A stretch of DNA of 64,000 nucleotides from Apostichopus parvimensis (taxonomy: Eukaryota > Echinodermata > Holothuroidea > Aspidochirotida > Stichopodidae). Position 1 is the first letter of the stretch, and the number at the start of each line of letters is the position of its first letter. The position numbers were made by a program, and so were the translations under genes. The DNA lies in NCBI GenBank assembly GCA_000934455.1, contig KN883899.1:66876-130875 (forward strand), given 5' to 3'. The notes beneath the pieces are model-generated. The model was not told the DNA's origin and ran no database searches. It worked only from the letters and a program-made list of their open reading frames with translations. Of this stretch, positions 33,070-44,121 are shown in pieces.

Positions 33070-33590
33070 CTCAATTTGCCAATTTTGGTAAATACCCTAA
33101 TTAAGAAACATATTTTTCTGTGTAAATCTGATTAATTGAAGAACTCATGCCCTTCATACTCCCTATCAAATTTCATCATCATAGTACAGAAGATATGCTG
33201 TTCACAAGCTTAATGGGCTCAATATGCAAATTCTGCTAAATACCCTAATTAAGTACCATATTTTGTGCTGAAAGTCCAATGATTTTGAGAACTTGTGCCA
33301 TTCATACTCCCTACCAAATTCCATCGTCATAGTACCTATGGTTCAAAAGATATGCTGTTCACAAGCTTAGTAAGCTGAATATGCAAATTATGCTAATTAC
33401 CCTAATTAAGTACCATCTTTTTCGCTGAAAATCTAATGAATTCGAGAACTCATCCCTTTCTCACTCCCTGCCAAATCCGTTACCTTCGCTCATGCGGTTC
33501 AGGAGATATGCTGTTCACAAGCCGCCGTGACACACACACGCCAAAGCGACCACTAGGTCTCTTCTGAACTATGTTCAGGCGAGACAATAA
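33070..33590 (+). repeat. Minisatellite element, same family as 5281-6275
   Basis: About four 125-bp units with 'gatatgctgttcacaagc' and 'accctaattaagtacc', closing with (AC)n, GCCAAAGCGACCAC and the hairpin CTGAACTATGTTCAG before GCGAGACAA. The right end matches that of 5281-6275 closely. Confidence 0.6.
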
Positions 33591-34381
33591 ATAGTTCCAA
33601 ACTTATAGAATACCCCGAAGTAGCCTCAGAGCCTTTGGTTTTCTGGTCTTTATGCATGCCATCTTATGTTATTTGTTTAATATAATACAGAAAGTTCCAT
33701 TCATCATTTTGTTTCAAGAACTAGTGTATGGAGAAAAGAGCCATGAAGCAAACTTTAGTAAATAGAGAATACATCCTCAAAATTCAAAGAGTTTACAGAA
33801 TATTAAGCCTTGTAATACTCCTAGCTTTGCTTGAGACCTTCAGTGATAAAAAGAAAAGGAGATGCTTTTATCATCATGAGTCCTCTATTGGCATTTGTAT
33901 CAGCTGAATTATTATTGACCATCCCAATACAATCTAACAAGAATGCCAAAAAACCTGGTCTGGAACCAAGATAGGTTTCAACAAAATTCGACTTGAAGAA
34001 AGCCACTTTAAGCCAGCCTACTCCATATTCATGCCATAATACCAAGTATCAACCTAATCACTAATTTATTATTGGTTAAATCCTTTCTAGATAGATAGAT
34101 TGTTTATTCAATCAATGAGCAATAAAATTACACATCGAAAATTAAAACATTCCTCAAGCTCCTTAGAACAGAAATAGAAAAATAGAATAATAGAATAAAT
34201 ATGTGCAAATAAAATTTACAGCTTATTATAAAGTTTCACGGCAGATGGAAGAAACTGGCGGTAAAACGCCTGTTCCCTCTAAAGGTACGGAGTCTGCGGT
34301 GCGATGGGAAGAAATTGAAATATGTATTGGCAGGGTGATCAGAATCGCTAAAAATTAGCTGCGTTCTACGAAGAGACCTGT

Positions 34382-35560
34382 CTATATAGAGCGACTCCAG
34401 GGAAGGAGATCAACGCCAATTATCTTTTCAGCTGACCTGACCACTGCAGATAATCTGCGGATATCATCTTGCGTGGCCCGGCCAAACCAGACAATAATCG
34501 ATGACGTCAGGATACTCTCGACTATTGCACGATAGAAATTGGTAAGTATACAATGATTGAAACCATACGATCTCAACTTCCGCCAAAAATAGAGACGTTG
34601 CCTAGCTTTCTTAAAGATTTCCGTACAGTTTACAGACCATGTGATATTATCGGTAATATGAGTACCAAGAAATCTAAAACTTGACACCTGCTCGACAATG
34701 TCTCCTCCGATACGTAGTGGTTGCATATCTGGCTTCTTCCTCCGAAAGTCAAAAATCATCTCTTTAATCTTGGAAACATTAAGGAGTAGGTTGTTCTCAT
34801 TACACCAATGTATGAGAGATTCGGCCTGTAGACGGTAAGTCGACTCATCATTGTCCGATATGAGGCCAGTGAGGGTTGTATCATCAGCAAACTTGGTCAC
34901 GAGACAGTTCGGGCTATATACCTTACAATCATTCGTAAAAAGTTAATAAAGTTTCGGTGAGAGAGGGCAACCCTGTGGTGTACCAGTACTCAATGTTAAC
35001 ACGGAAGAAACATTATTACCAATTGTAACAACCTGAGGACGATTCACAATAAAATCTAAAATCCAATTACAAATAGAAACCGGGAGCTTGAGGTCATTGA
35101 TGAGCTTAGAATGCAGTTTAAAGGGGCTAATAGTATTAAAAGCCGAGCTATAATCTACAAATAAAACTCTACCATATGAATTCTTGTTGTCCAGATGCTG
35201 TAAAATTTCATGAATGTTAATAGATATTGCATCGTCCACACTTCTATTTGATCTATAGGCGAATTGGCAAGGGTCAAAGTCAGAAGGCAATTTAGAGCAT
35301 AAATACTTCAATACATGTTTCTCAAAAGATTTCATAATAACAGAAGTCAGTGCCACAGGTCTATAGTCATTCAGACTGGAAGCAGAATTGTTCTTAGGAA
35401 CCGGGATAATGGTTGCTTCTTTTAAACTGTTAGCAACTTGTTGCAACCTCAACGACCAGTTGTAGATGTCAGTGAAAACAGTCGCGAGTGGATCACTACA
35501 GCGCCCCAACAGTCTTGGGGGGATACCATTAGGGTCGGCAGCTTTCCGTTCCTTTAGACC
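34382..35560 (-). pseudogene. LINE reverse-transcriptase domain
   Basis: One frame encodes KAADPNGIPPRLLGRC, YRPVALTSVIMKSFEK, VLFVDYSSAFNTISPFKL, STGTPQGCPLSPKLY, a TAA, then VTKFADDTTLTGLIS, NNLLLNVSKIKEMIFDFRRK and FRFLGTHITDNITWS. These are reverse-transcriptase blocks including the F-A-D-D catalytic box. The stop at about 34940 replaces a residue that is Ser in relatives. The 5' side is cut by the hAT fragment. Confidence 0.75.
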
Positions 35561-36890
35561 AGGGTTGTCCAACCTTTTACAGAGGAGGGCCACATGGAAT
35601 GATTATGATGAAGGAGGGGGCCGCATGAACCCTACGCTCGATTTTTCGATTTTTTGCCCGAAGCCCAAGGCAACAAAATGTGAGCACTGCGCGCGGAGCG
35701 CACTGATTTATTTTCCTTCCTGATAAAACAGATGAATATAGTCCAGCCGCCCCCCTTCCGTTGCCTACCAAACCCCAATGTATCTAGCAGTCTTCAAATT
35801 GGGAATAAATTGTTTCATATACAAATGAACACTTGAAGACTGTTGACCTACGATACTTTGTTTCAGTTTATTGACTCGGTCAATCCTTAACTGTCCTTTG
35901 ATACCATCATAATTGCTGGAATGTTTTGTATTGTAATGCCGTTTGATATTGTATTCCTTGAATACTGCTATCCTCGAATGACATGTGAGGCATGTGATAT
36001 TCCCGCTACTTTCCGAGAAGAAGTAATCGTATGTCGAGGAATCCTTGAAAACCTGACATTCACGGTCCATTTTCCGTTTCTTCTCGGCAATTTCTATTTT
36101 ATTACTATCAGTATAGTGTAAGCCTGCACCGTGACCGATGAACGATGGATTATAACTGCGTGTAATCCATCTAAAGTTGTATACATGTACACACGGAAAT
36201 GTACAATACACACAGCTCCAACTGCTGTCGACTGCACCTATGCACGCGCGTACCTGAAGAAAAATATAAACAACACATGTCGGGGTTACCAATTTCTTTC
36301 TTGTTGTCGACAGCTCTGTAAAGTCAGTGTGTCACGTGTATAAAATTTGGAACTGTTTGTTGTCCAAGCTCACTTCGTGCCCTTTGTCAGTTTGTGTGCG
36401 TTAAAATGTGATATAAGTATTTTCGTATGCCCAGAAACTGCAGAAAACGGTGGCATTCTGCACGCATATGACTGCGAAACAAGTGTTTTTTCGTATGAAA
36501 CACACGTTCCGCGATGAAACACAAAACCGGCAACGCTGAATCCGACAAGTGGAAGTACGGTAGCCAATATACCTCCCGTGTAGCCAGCTGGTTCGACCTC
36601 AGTATTATATAGCGATCTACGTATACGAATTGTTAACAAGACTAGTGGTTGGTAGCGGACAGAGGGAGTGTCACACAAACTGACCCGTTTGCAGTTTTTT
36701 GGACCCACAAGGTTCGAATGATTGATTATATAGCTTCAAATTGTTATCAATAAATCTGCTCACTAAAATTTCGCACCGTAGAGCATTTCTGGCGGGCGGG
36801 ACTGTGGCCCGCGGGCAATGTGACATCATCGGTGTTAGCGGTTTTCGCGGGACCTTTGTATTGTGTGATCAGGCTCAAGTTCGACCAGAG
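35560..36890 (-). mobile_element. BED-finger hAT transposon fragment inside the LINE
   Basis: The lower end CAGGGTTGTCCAACCTTTT and nearby GGCCGCATG are typical hAT termini of the Charlie/ZBED type, and the upper side has GTGGCCCGCGGGC. LINE sequence resumes on both sides. No matching upper terminus or target duplication was found, and about 75 LINE codons are missing, so insertion was followed by deletion. Confidence 0.6.
35765..36070 (-). pseudogene. hAT transposase N-terminus with BED zinc finger
   Basis: Starting MDRECQVFKDSSTYDYFFSE, it has CLTCHSRIAVFKEYNIKRHY then NTKH: C-x2-C and H-x4-H of a BED finger, as in GTF2IRD2/ZBED-type hAT transposases. After KTARYIGVW the frame ends and the catalytic part is absent, leaving only the DNA-binding piece. 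Confidence 0.6.
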
Positions 36891-38237
36891 AGCTCTGCGT
36901 CGCCCGATTCGAACTTCTCCTCAACCTTGTCCCGGTACGCCCTCTTCGAGTCCCGGATAGCTTTCTTAAAATTTGATCTGGCCTGCCGGTAGGATTCCGG
37001 ATCGGTGTTCCGAGAACGATACGCAGCGCCCTTGGCGACGAGCTTGGACCAAATGGACTTATCAAACCATGGTTTGCTGTTCGGATATGACGTCACCGTT
37101 TTTGTAGGTAAACACTGTTCTTGACAAAAGCGTAAATACTCCGTCACGGCGACAGTGAATTCATCTAGATCATTGTTACTCTTGAAAACACCCCAGTCAG
37201 TCCTATCGAAACAATCAACCAACTGATCGACCGAAGACTGGGGCCAAAGGATTACCTCCTTCTTGATCGGTTTAGATTGCTTGAGTTCTTGTTTGTAGGC
37301 CGGTATGAGCAGGACTACCGGGCGTTCGACAGATTTGTAGGCTGATTTAAACCTTGGAGTAACAATGGTCCAGAGTTCTCCTCCCGCGCGTCGGACAAGT
37401 AACGTGTTGTTTAAAGTTAGAGAGTACGGTCCTCAAATTAGCTTTGTTGAAATCCCCGGCAACAATTGAAACAGTATCCGGATCTAAATTCTCGGCTTTT
37501 GTAATAAGGTTTGCGAGATCAGTAAGTGCCACCGTTGAATTGGCCCCTGGATGAATATAAACAGACGTGAAGGTCACCGATGAGAATTCCCGAGGTAGGT
37601 AAAATGGCCGACATTTGATAGTCAAATGCTCCAGATCCATGGTACAACCTCTCGAAATAGTCTTAACATCTGTGCACCATTGATTATTGATCATGAAACA
37701 CACACCACCTCCCTGGGACTTCCCGGTAGCGGCCTGATCCCTATCATTACGATAAATAGAGAATCCAATTGGTTGTACAATCATGTCTGGGTGGGTGGGA
37801 GTCAACCATGTTTCCGTGAAACAAAAGACGTTACAGTTCATATAGTCTCTCATCGTTTGAATGCGGCAGAAAAGTTCATCAGCTTTATTATGCAAGCTCC
37901 GGACGTTCGCCAAGATCATACCAGGTACCGGTGTTCTGTTCCAGCGGCGTCGTGATTTAACTAGAAGACCCCCTCTCTAACCTCGCTTACGGTTTCTGCG
38001 GCGTATAGGCCTAGGCTTGTTAGGCTGGGCCGTCGTCAGGTCTCGAACACATCCTCCATTTGTTAAGTCAGCAAAAATATCAGGCTCCAAACGATTGAGA
38101 TTACCATCAGGTGTAAGTAGAAGCAGTTCCTCCCTTGAGTATCGTAACAGTAAACAGTTCACAGATGTTAGTAGAAGGAGAAAAATCATTAGAATTTTCG
38201 GAGCTCGAGCGAACACGTCCCCATTGACCGGCGCCAT
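36875..38237 (-). pseudogene. LINE N-terminus, endonuclease and linker
   Basis: From 38237: MAPVNGDVFARAPKILMIFL, RYSREELLLLTPDG, RRRNRKRG, stop, then RTPVPGMILANVRSLHNKAD, FCFTETWL, GGGVCFMINN, VSIVAGDFN and RGRRTLDHCYSK. This is the exonuclease-endonuclease-phosphatase fold that nicks target DNA; T-E-T-W, G-D-F-N and L-D-H are present. After a frame change near 37345 the linker continues to SKPWFDKSIWSKL and AIRDSKRAYRDKVEEKFESG. Confidence 0.7.
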
Positions 38238-38279
38238 ATTGCATATCCTAGCTAGCTTCGCCCATTTATTAATATGATT

Positions 38280-39200
38280 TTATATAGCACAAACTGGGCT
38301 TGTTGACATTTGAAGAATTTGACATTAAGCCCTGCCTACTCATTAATATTCATGACATCAGCACCAAAATCAATAGGGACCATATACCGCGAGGAGCTTA
38401 ATGAGATATTGTGACTATGGCCCTGTGTCACATACATATCATTTCACAAATCATTTCACACATGTCTGGACACATAAAATACTTCATGAGGTTAATAACA
38501 TTGTGGAAAGATGTTTCACATATGCACCAAAAGGACATGGATCATAATTGAACTCTGCATATGTTGGAGTTTGTATGACCTAATTCTTGATCATTCATTC
38601 ATAATGTTCATAACCATAATTTAAACATGTAAAATACCTGTATGCAACTTACCATATATTTGCTTCCAAAATCTACAGTGATCCAACTTGTAATGTGATT
38701 ATGTTATGATTATGATATTTACAGTGCACAAGTCCAAATACAGAAAATATGAGTTTTGAAATAATTCCTTTTACTGATGTACTAGAAATTCAAGAAGCAT
38801 TACATTGCCATGTCATACCCATTGAACAAATACGGTACGATAGCTATTACATCTTTACATCTCGTCCTGTATTCTGGATAGTCATACTTTGGAACGGTTT
38901 TTATTTCTAGCAAAACAAATAAATGTGTCATATCTGGAGGAAATGACTTGAGCAAACATATGTGATGTATCAGATACGCCGAGTCTATGTTCTTTAATAA
39001 TTTTAAATTACCTAACAGGCGATCTAAAAAAAAATTGGATTCCAATAATTCATATTTCAGGATAAAATAATACCCTTTTTAATGCATAAAAAGACTTCTT
39101 GTGTCTGTAAACATGACAACAGATCTGTTTGCTCAATTATTTTGATCTGGGCATGTGTAAGTTGTTTTAAGGTGAACTGGACTGACATGAAATCCATTAA
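38280..39200. other. Intergenic, no gene recognised
   Basis: About 38325-38395 carries an inverted copy of the dispersed repeat with CTCATTAATATTCATGA. The remainder is AT-rich with no recognised feature. Confidence 0.35.
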
Positions 39201-40016
39201 TTACCAATTCTGAGTGTCTACATCATTTTCTGCAACCAGTTCTCTTACAAGTAAGCGAGTTGTGGTACACAATTGATACCCATGGCTTCCATCGTCCTCA
39301 AGTGGATTGACTGTTTCCCTCAGTATTGCAAGTTGATCTCTTCTAAGTGAATACTGAGTTTCGGGCACTTGTATTTCATGGTCTACCTCATACGCAGGTG
39401 GTTCTCCTTGTGGGTCAATCCCATATAATTCCCAATTCTCATTTCTCTCAAACACACTGTTAATCCCAGTGTAAGATGTATTGTACAATTGAAAGACACC
39501 TTGATGAAACAACTGATTTGGGGTCTGGTTCTGGCATGAGCTCATCGGATGATTGTTATACTGAAGTATAAATTCTGCAATAGCCCTATTGATTGGAGGT
39601 AAAAAAACAAAATGCAGTGATAAAAGGGATCGACCTCATCCAGATGATCAAGGATTTCTTCGTTCTGCATGGCTATGAAAATATTCTTAAAATACCTCAC
39701 AACTTTCATATTAACATCCTTCCATAACCGCTCGATGCGTTGGTTGTGAACGCTTCTTCCAGTTATCATGCTTCCTCTGTTTAACCCGCGTCTATCAATC
39801 ATAAATCTTGCAACTTCATCGTTTTGTACACCCAAGTCAGACCTCACGTGGGATGGAATGCCGTATTGTTCGACTGCTTCTTGAAAGACACCGAGGACAG
39901 TCTGGGCACGGTTATTATCGTTGCACTTTAGATAAACTATTCGCCTGCTGAATCCATCGATGCCACCATCAATGACAAACCTCCAGGCAATAAGTTTATG
40001 GTTACCATCGATGTGC
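39201..40016 (-). CDS. rve-type integrase-domain gene, two segments
   Basis: After an acceptor (tttcctccaacag) the minus strand encodes [33 protein letters not shown] and [17 protein letters not shown], then downstream [27 protein letters not shown] and [13 protein letters not shown] in IDGN, D in RSDLG and E in RIERLW fit a DDE integrase core, and the tail fits the C-terminal extension of the same multi-copy animal family. It resembles integrases of DNA-type elements and orphan host genes; the parent element is uncertain. Only the core and tail are visible; upstream exons are not recognised. Confidence 0.55.
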
Positions 40017-40652
40017 CTGTTGGAGGAAATATTCAAAAAATTATTGATCAGTTTCAGTTTTGACAACACACCTCTTTGCTACAACTTTGAGTGTAGTGTA
40101 TTTCCTTAAAGAGGTTATGAAATGAAAAATTTTCTTGTCTTAGAATGGTTTATCTACATTACTACAACACCATCCATGCACAACTTTCCGTAAATACGGC
40201 TTCAAACGCCAGAAATTCGCTGTCAAAGTATTCCCCAGAGACCTCTCGAGCTGCCACTCGTAAAAAAAAAAGCAAAGCTGCCCACCGCAGTTCATCTGAC
40301 GTCATCAAAGGAACCATTCCAGCCAAAGCCGACTCCCCGCTGTTTACCGATACGGCGATACACAGTTTACTACATGTAACCACAACACTCTTCTCATCAA
40401 TTGAAAATGTCTTCTCCCTAATCTTCCGATTCCGAGGAAATCTCTCAGGACATTCGTAAGCTTTGACGAAAATTATTTTTTTGAGGAAGAAGAGGAGGAA
40501 ATAGTTTTCGAGGGTCATGAAGATAATATCGGTGTTTTTCCCTATCAATTGAGCCCCTTGCAGAAGAATTGTAAAACGATCCCGGTGGCCGAGACGCGTC
40601 GCTGCCGATCGAAGTCCCCGAGCAGAACGGTTGGACGACCCTGAACCGAAAC

Positions 40653-40702
40653 NNNNNNNNNNNNNNNNNNNNNNNNNNNNNNNNNNNNNNNNNNNNNNNN
40701 NN
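40653..40702. other. Assembly gap (50 N)
   Basis: Fifty consecutive N. A reading frame that appears to span it has no meaning. Confidence 0.99.
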
Positions 40703-41090
40703 AGGTCTTTGAAATTAGGATATATTTTGCTGTTTACAAAGGGCCATAACTTCTGGACCACTCCGGCTATAGAGCTAAAAATTTCTGTGAATTAGTTTGA
40801 AACATACTGTTTCAAGTAGTCAGTTTCAGTGAAATGTAAGGGGGTCACACGGGGATGTTTCTGAAGATTTGATCATTTAGCATGAAATGACCCTGTTGGT
40901 TGATATAATGGATAAATAATGTGTTCATTTAAATTAATTTAAGGGTCAAAGGTCAAACTTGTCAAATTGCCGTAACTCTGCAAACTTGGTACATTTGTTG
41001 GTCGATAGTGGGTATAGATAGTGGTCTGCTTTTGTCTGAGCCTTATATACTCATTATTTAACTGAATATGTTTCTTTGCCTATTTAACAG

Positions 41091-41442
41091 CCAAAGCCTT
41101 GCTGTCCATCCCTGCACATCTACAGGAGAGTGTAGATGTCTTGATGAAGAACCACTGTCCAGGACAGTTACAGTTACCGTTAACTGCTGTCATTGTGTGC
41201 GATGTGGGAGTGGAGAGCGAATCATTTCAGCTTTTTGTGGAAAAGGAATTGGTGGGAGAGTGGTCTTTGATTTGGATGGCATTCATGGGCCTCTTCGCTG
41301 TACATTACATTTTGGATCTTCAGTAACCCCCAAAAATGAGAGAAAAAAAACACTGACGTTTGAACAAACATTTATTTGTAAGATGGAGGACTCTGTGAAA
41401 ACACCAGATGCAGTACCCAACCTTTGGTCTCGAGTGGCATAG
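41091..41442 (+). pseudogene. Orphan terminal exon of an uncharacterised gene family
   Basis: The acceptor ttgcctatttaacag leads to KALLSIPAHLQESVDVLMKN, PLTAVIVCDVGVESESFQLF and MAFMGLFAVHYILDLQ. A second frame continues PKNERKKTLTFEQTFIC and KTPDAVPNLWSRVA. The pattern ('P.ivv..d.....f.lfvE...l....s...A...LFa.yyvf.l.YPK') is a C-terminal region shared by many uncharacterised multi-copy proteins of fish and invertebrates. The TAA and frame change between the two parts (about 41324-41330) break it. Upstream exons would lie across the assembly gap. Confidence 0.45.
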
Positions 41443-41579
41443 GAGGCATTTCGGACTGTCAACGTTTTAGCATCTAAACGTCAAACGATCGTCACTTAAA
41501 GGGGAACTAAAGGCAAATTTAAAATAACCTATATAGAACTTTTTTTTATGTGTTTTGCTGCAGGGCGACAATTTTCCAT

Positions 41580-41640
41580 ATCTTATGGACGAAATAAATC
41601 TCTATCTATCTCTATCTATCTATATATCTAGATAGAGAAA
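41580..41640 (+). repeat. TCTATC tandem tail, likely 3' end of a LINE copy
   Basis: AATAAATCTCTATC leads into TCTATC repeats, as at the 3' end of the 34086 LINE but in the opposite orientation. It may be the tail of a severely 5'-truncated copy. Confidence 0.35.
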
Positions 41641-42334
41641 CTGCTTGTAACAGATGCACATAATTGTCCACAGTCACCCATAGACTAGAACCCATAAAAC
41701 TACAATTTTCCTAATAGTCTGAACTGTGATCACTAGTGGAACAAAGGTTTACATCTATGGATAAATGAGTTTTGGTTGCTTTTAAATTTTGTATTATGTT
41801 TATAAAAGAAAATCCAGAACTTAAAGTTACCAAATTATGAATAATTTTCATACTTTATCTATGGACAAATGTTGCAGTTTTAAAACGTGTGGGACATTCA
41901 GTAAAACTTAGAACATGGAAACTAAATTCAGTGATTCACAAATAGAAAATGAACCATAAAACATTTTAATTGAACGTTTTGTTGATTGTTAACAAATGAA
42001 AGGAGCTTTTAAATATATATTCTATACAACTTCACTGTGTACTTGGTACAGTAATATGTGAATGTCGACATTATTTGTCAATAGCATAAGAAAGCTGATA
42101 CCCTTGATTAATAAATATAATTACTAAATTTGTGCTTTAATTCTATGATTGTTCATGAACTAATTATAGATAACTAGACATTAAGCAGCAGTATTTGATG
42201 TTCAGTAATATATTTGGAACACAATCAAAAGTGACTTTCTTGTTTTAGTTTGCATCACACTTTTTTACAAATCTACTTTCCATGTTGATATGATTTAGTA
42301 GTGATTTCTTTTAATATATAATTGCTTCAACACA

Positions 42335-42895
42335 TTAAAGGTGTCCCTAATGTGTGCTTATTCGAAGACAGTGCATCAATACCATTTTGGTGTCATTATA
42401 ATGGGTGTTCAGGTAAGCATGTCAAAAGTTACTGGACACTCCAAGGGGATCACTAGTACATCCTAAACACCTTTGTGTGCTCACCTGTAAGAGTCATCCT
42501 GGACATCTTAAAGGTGTCTCTTGATACCCATATTGGTGTCATTTGACTCCTCTGAAAATGGGTCTTCAGGCAAGCACCCAAAGGTGTCGGTGGTCACTGG
42601 ACACCCCAAAGTAGTCTGAAAAACACCTTAAAGGTGTCACATAGACACCTTTGTGTGCTCAACCGAAAGTTATAAATTTACACCTTAAAGGTGTCTCTTG
42701 ACACCCATATTGGTGTCATTTGACTCTTTTGAAACGGGTCTTCAGGTAAGCACTTAAAGGTGTCAGTTGTGACGAGACAACCTAAAGTAGTCAGAAATGC
42801 ACCTTCAAGGTGTCACTTGGACACCTTTTCATGCTTGCCTGAAGACCCACTTCTGGCCACCTTTAAAGGTGTCAAATGACACCTTTATTTTTTTA
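42335..42895. repeat. Tandem repeat of about 170 bp with AAGGTGTC palindromes
   Basis: Units share 'ttaaaggtgtctcttgacacccatattggtgtcattt' in pieces at about 42509 and 42680, with an earlier diverged unit near 42342. ACACCTTAAAGGTGT palindromes recur. No coding content. Confidence 0.6.
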
Positions 42896-42899
42896 AGTG

Positions 42900-44121
42900 T
42901 GTATTGCTTAAAGATGGCTAAATCATTCATTATCAAACTAGTTAAAAAGTTCATTTGCCATTAAGGTGAGCTTATAACACTTTACAAACTACACGATAGG
43001 ACACATCAGTTGTATTAACGGCTATTATATTTGGTAGAAGGAAAAATTGACAAAGAATGCAAAGCCTTCAATGGCACAGAACCAGGTATATGAAAAATTA
43101 CTTTGTAACAATCCACTTCACAAGAATCAATTTGAAATTGTAAATATTGTATTATCAAGCTTAATAACAATATAGTACTGCGAGGCAATAATCCAACGAA
43201 CCATGATCTCAATATTGCTAAGTAATAAACTGTATAAAAACATGTTTTTAACATTGTAACCCCCTATATGTCACCGTCACGCAACACAACGCCACTTCTC
43301 TTTTCATAAAAAGTTGGAGATATTTAAATTACTGTTCTAGATGCTTTTGCGAAGCAATACGACATGATTAAGCTACTAACGTGAAAAACATTTTTCCTAA
43401 CTGGTGAATAGAGAATACTTATTGATTGTGTTTTGAAAACGTCGATTCGGTGATGTAATGATACAAAATGAACCTTTTTTTTAGCATGTCCTGAAAATGT
43501 CACGTCTTAGTCCACGACGAGCAAAGTTTGGGCCGGAGAGCGTTTATCCACAGCATCGCAATAAATGTTATTTGCCATAACTTTGGTCCCAACGTTGTCA
43601 AGTCCCATTGCAAACACCACTGCTGTGACATGAAACACCGAACACCAGCTCTTTCCTTGACAGACTTGGAGTTACCGAAGACTATCCAGACAAGATGCCA
43701 CCTTTCATGGTGGATGTTTCAAGCAGAAAATAACGAACAGCAAAAATAATGACAAACTTATTCTTCCAAATATGTAGCATACGATATATTATCTGTGTGC
43801 AACCATTTACCCAATATAACGTAGTGGACTACACTTTTTTACCATGCAACGAATTTTAAGGGAAGTTCCGTTCATAATTAACATTAAATTAGAAATTTTG
43901 TGTAAGGTGAGTAGTAAAGCAACTTCAACTATTGTGCAATACCAATCTTTTCGGGCCATTACTGGTCTCAGAGCATAAACGTTGACCATATGCCTGTGTA
44001 GATGACAATCAAGCATAGTGCCACCAGTTTCCTCTCCTTGTTGCAATCCTTGTGTACTAGACGACACTAATCAGTTCATGTAGTTAGTTTTCGGAGTACT
44101 ATGCTCAGTAGCATGAGAATG
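42900..44121. other. Non-coding stretch 3' of the giant GTPase gene
   Basis: Nothing recognised apart from short frames of unlikely composition. It may include the 3' UTR of the minus-strand GTPase gene. Confidence 0.35.

Larger units (their letters stand above)
34086..38270 (-). mobile_element. CR1/Rex1-like LINE, broken, with a hAT inserted
   Basis: Read on the minus strand: an N-terminal part with YSREELLLL, an AP-endonuclease, a linker and a reverse transcriptase, then a 3' end in tandem TCTATCTA (about 34089-34103). Order and motifs (NVRSLHNKADEL, GDFN, TPQGCPLSP, FADD) match CR1-superfamily non-LTR elements, Rex1-like in detail. Breaks: TAG between KRG and RGG near 37973, a frame change with small loss near 37345, a hAT fragment replacing roughly 75 codons before the reverse transcriptase, and TAA in the palm near 34940. 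Confidence 0.75.

Noticed and set aside
40162-40761. A long minus-strand frame
   Set aside because: It runs through the 50-base N gap, so its length is artificial, and no family was recognised.
42335-42895. Palindromic repeats as genuine T-box sites
   Set aside because: The half-site reads AAGGTGTC rather than AGGTGTGA, so the match is only partial.
43807-44067. Small minus-strand frame after the GTPase stop
   Set aside because: No continuity with the GTPase C-terminus and no recognised domain.
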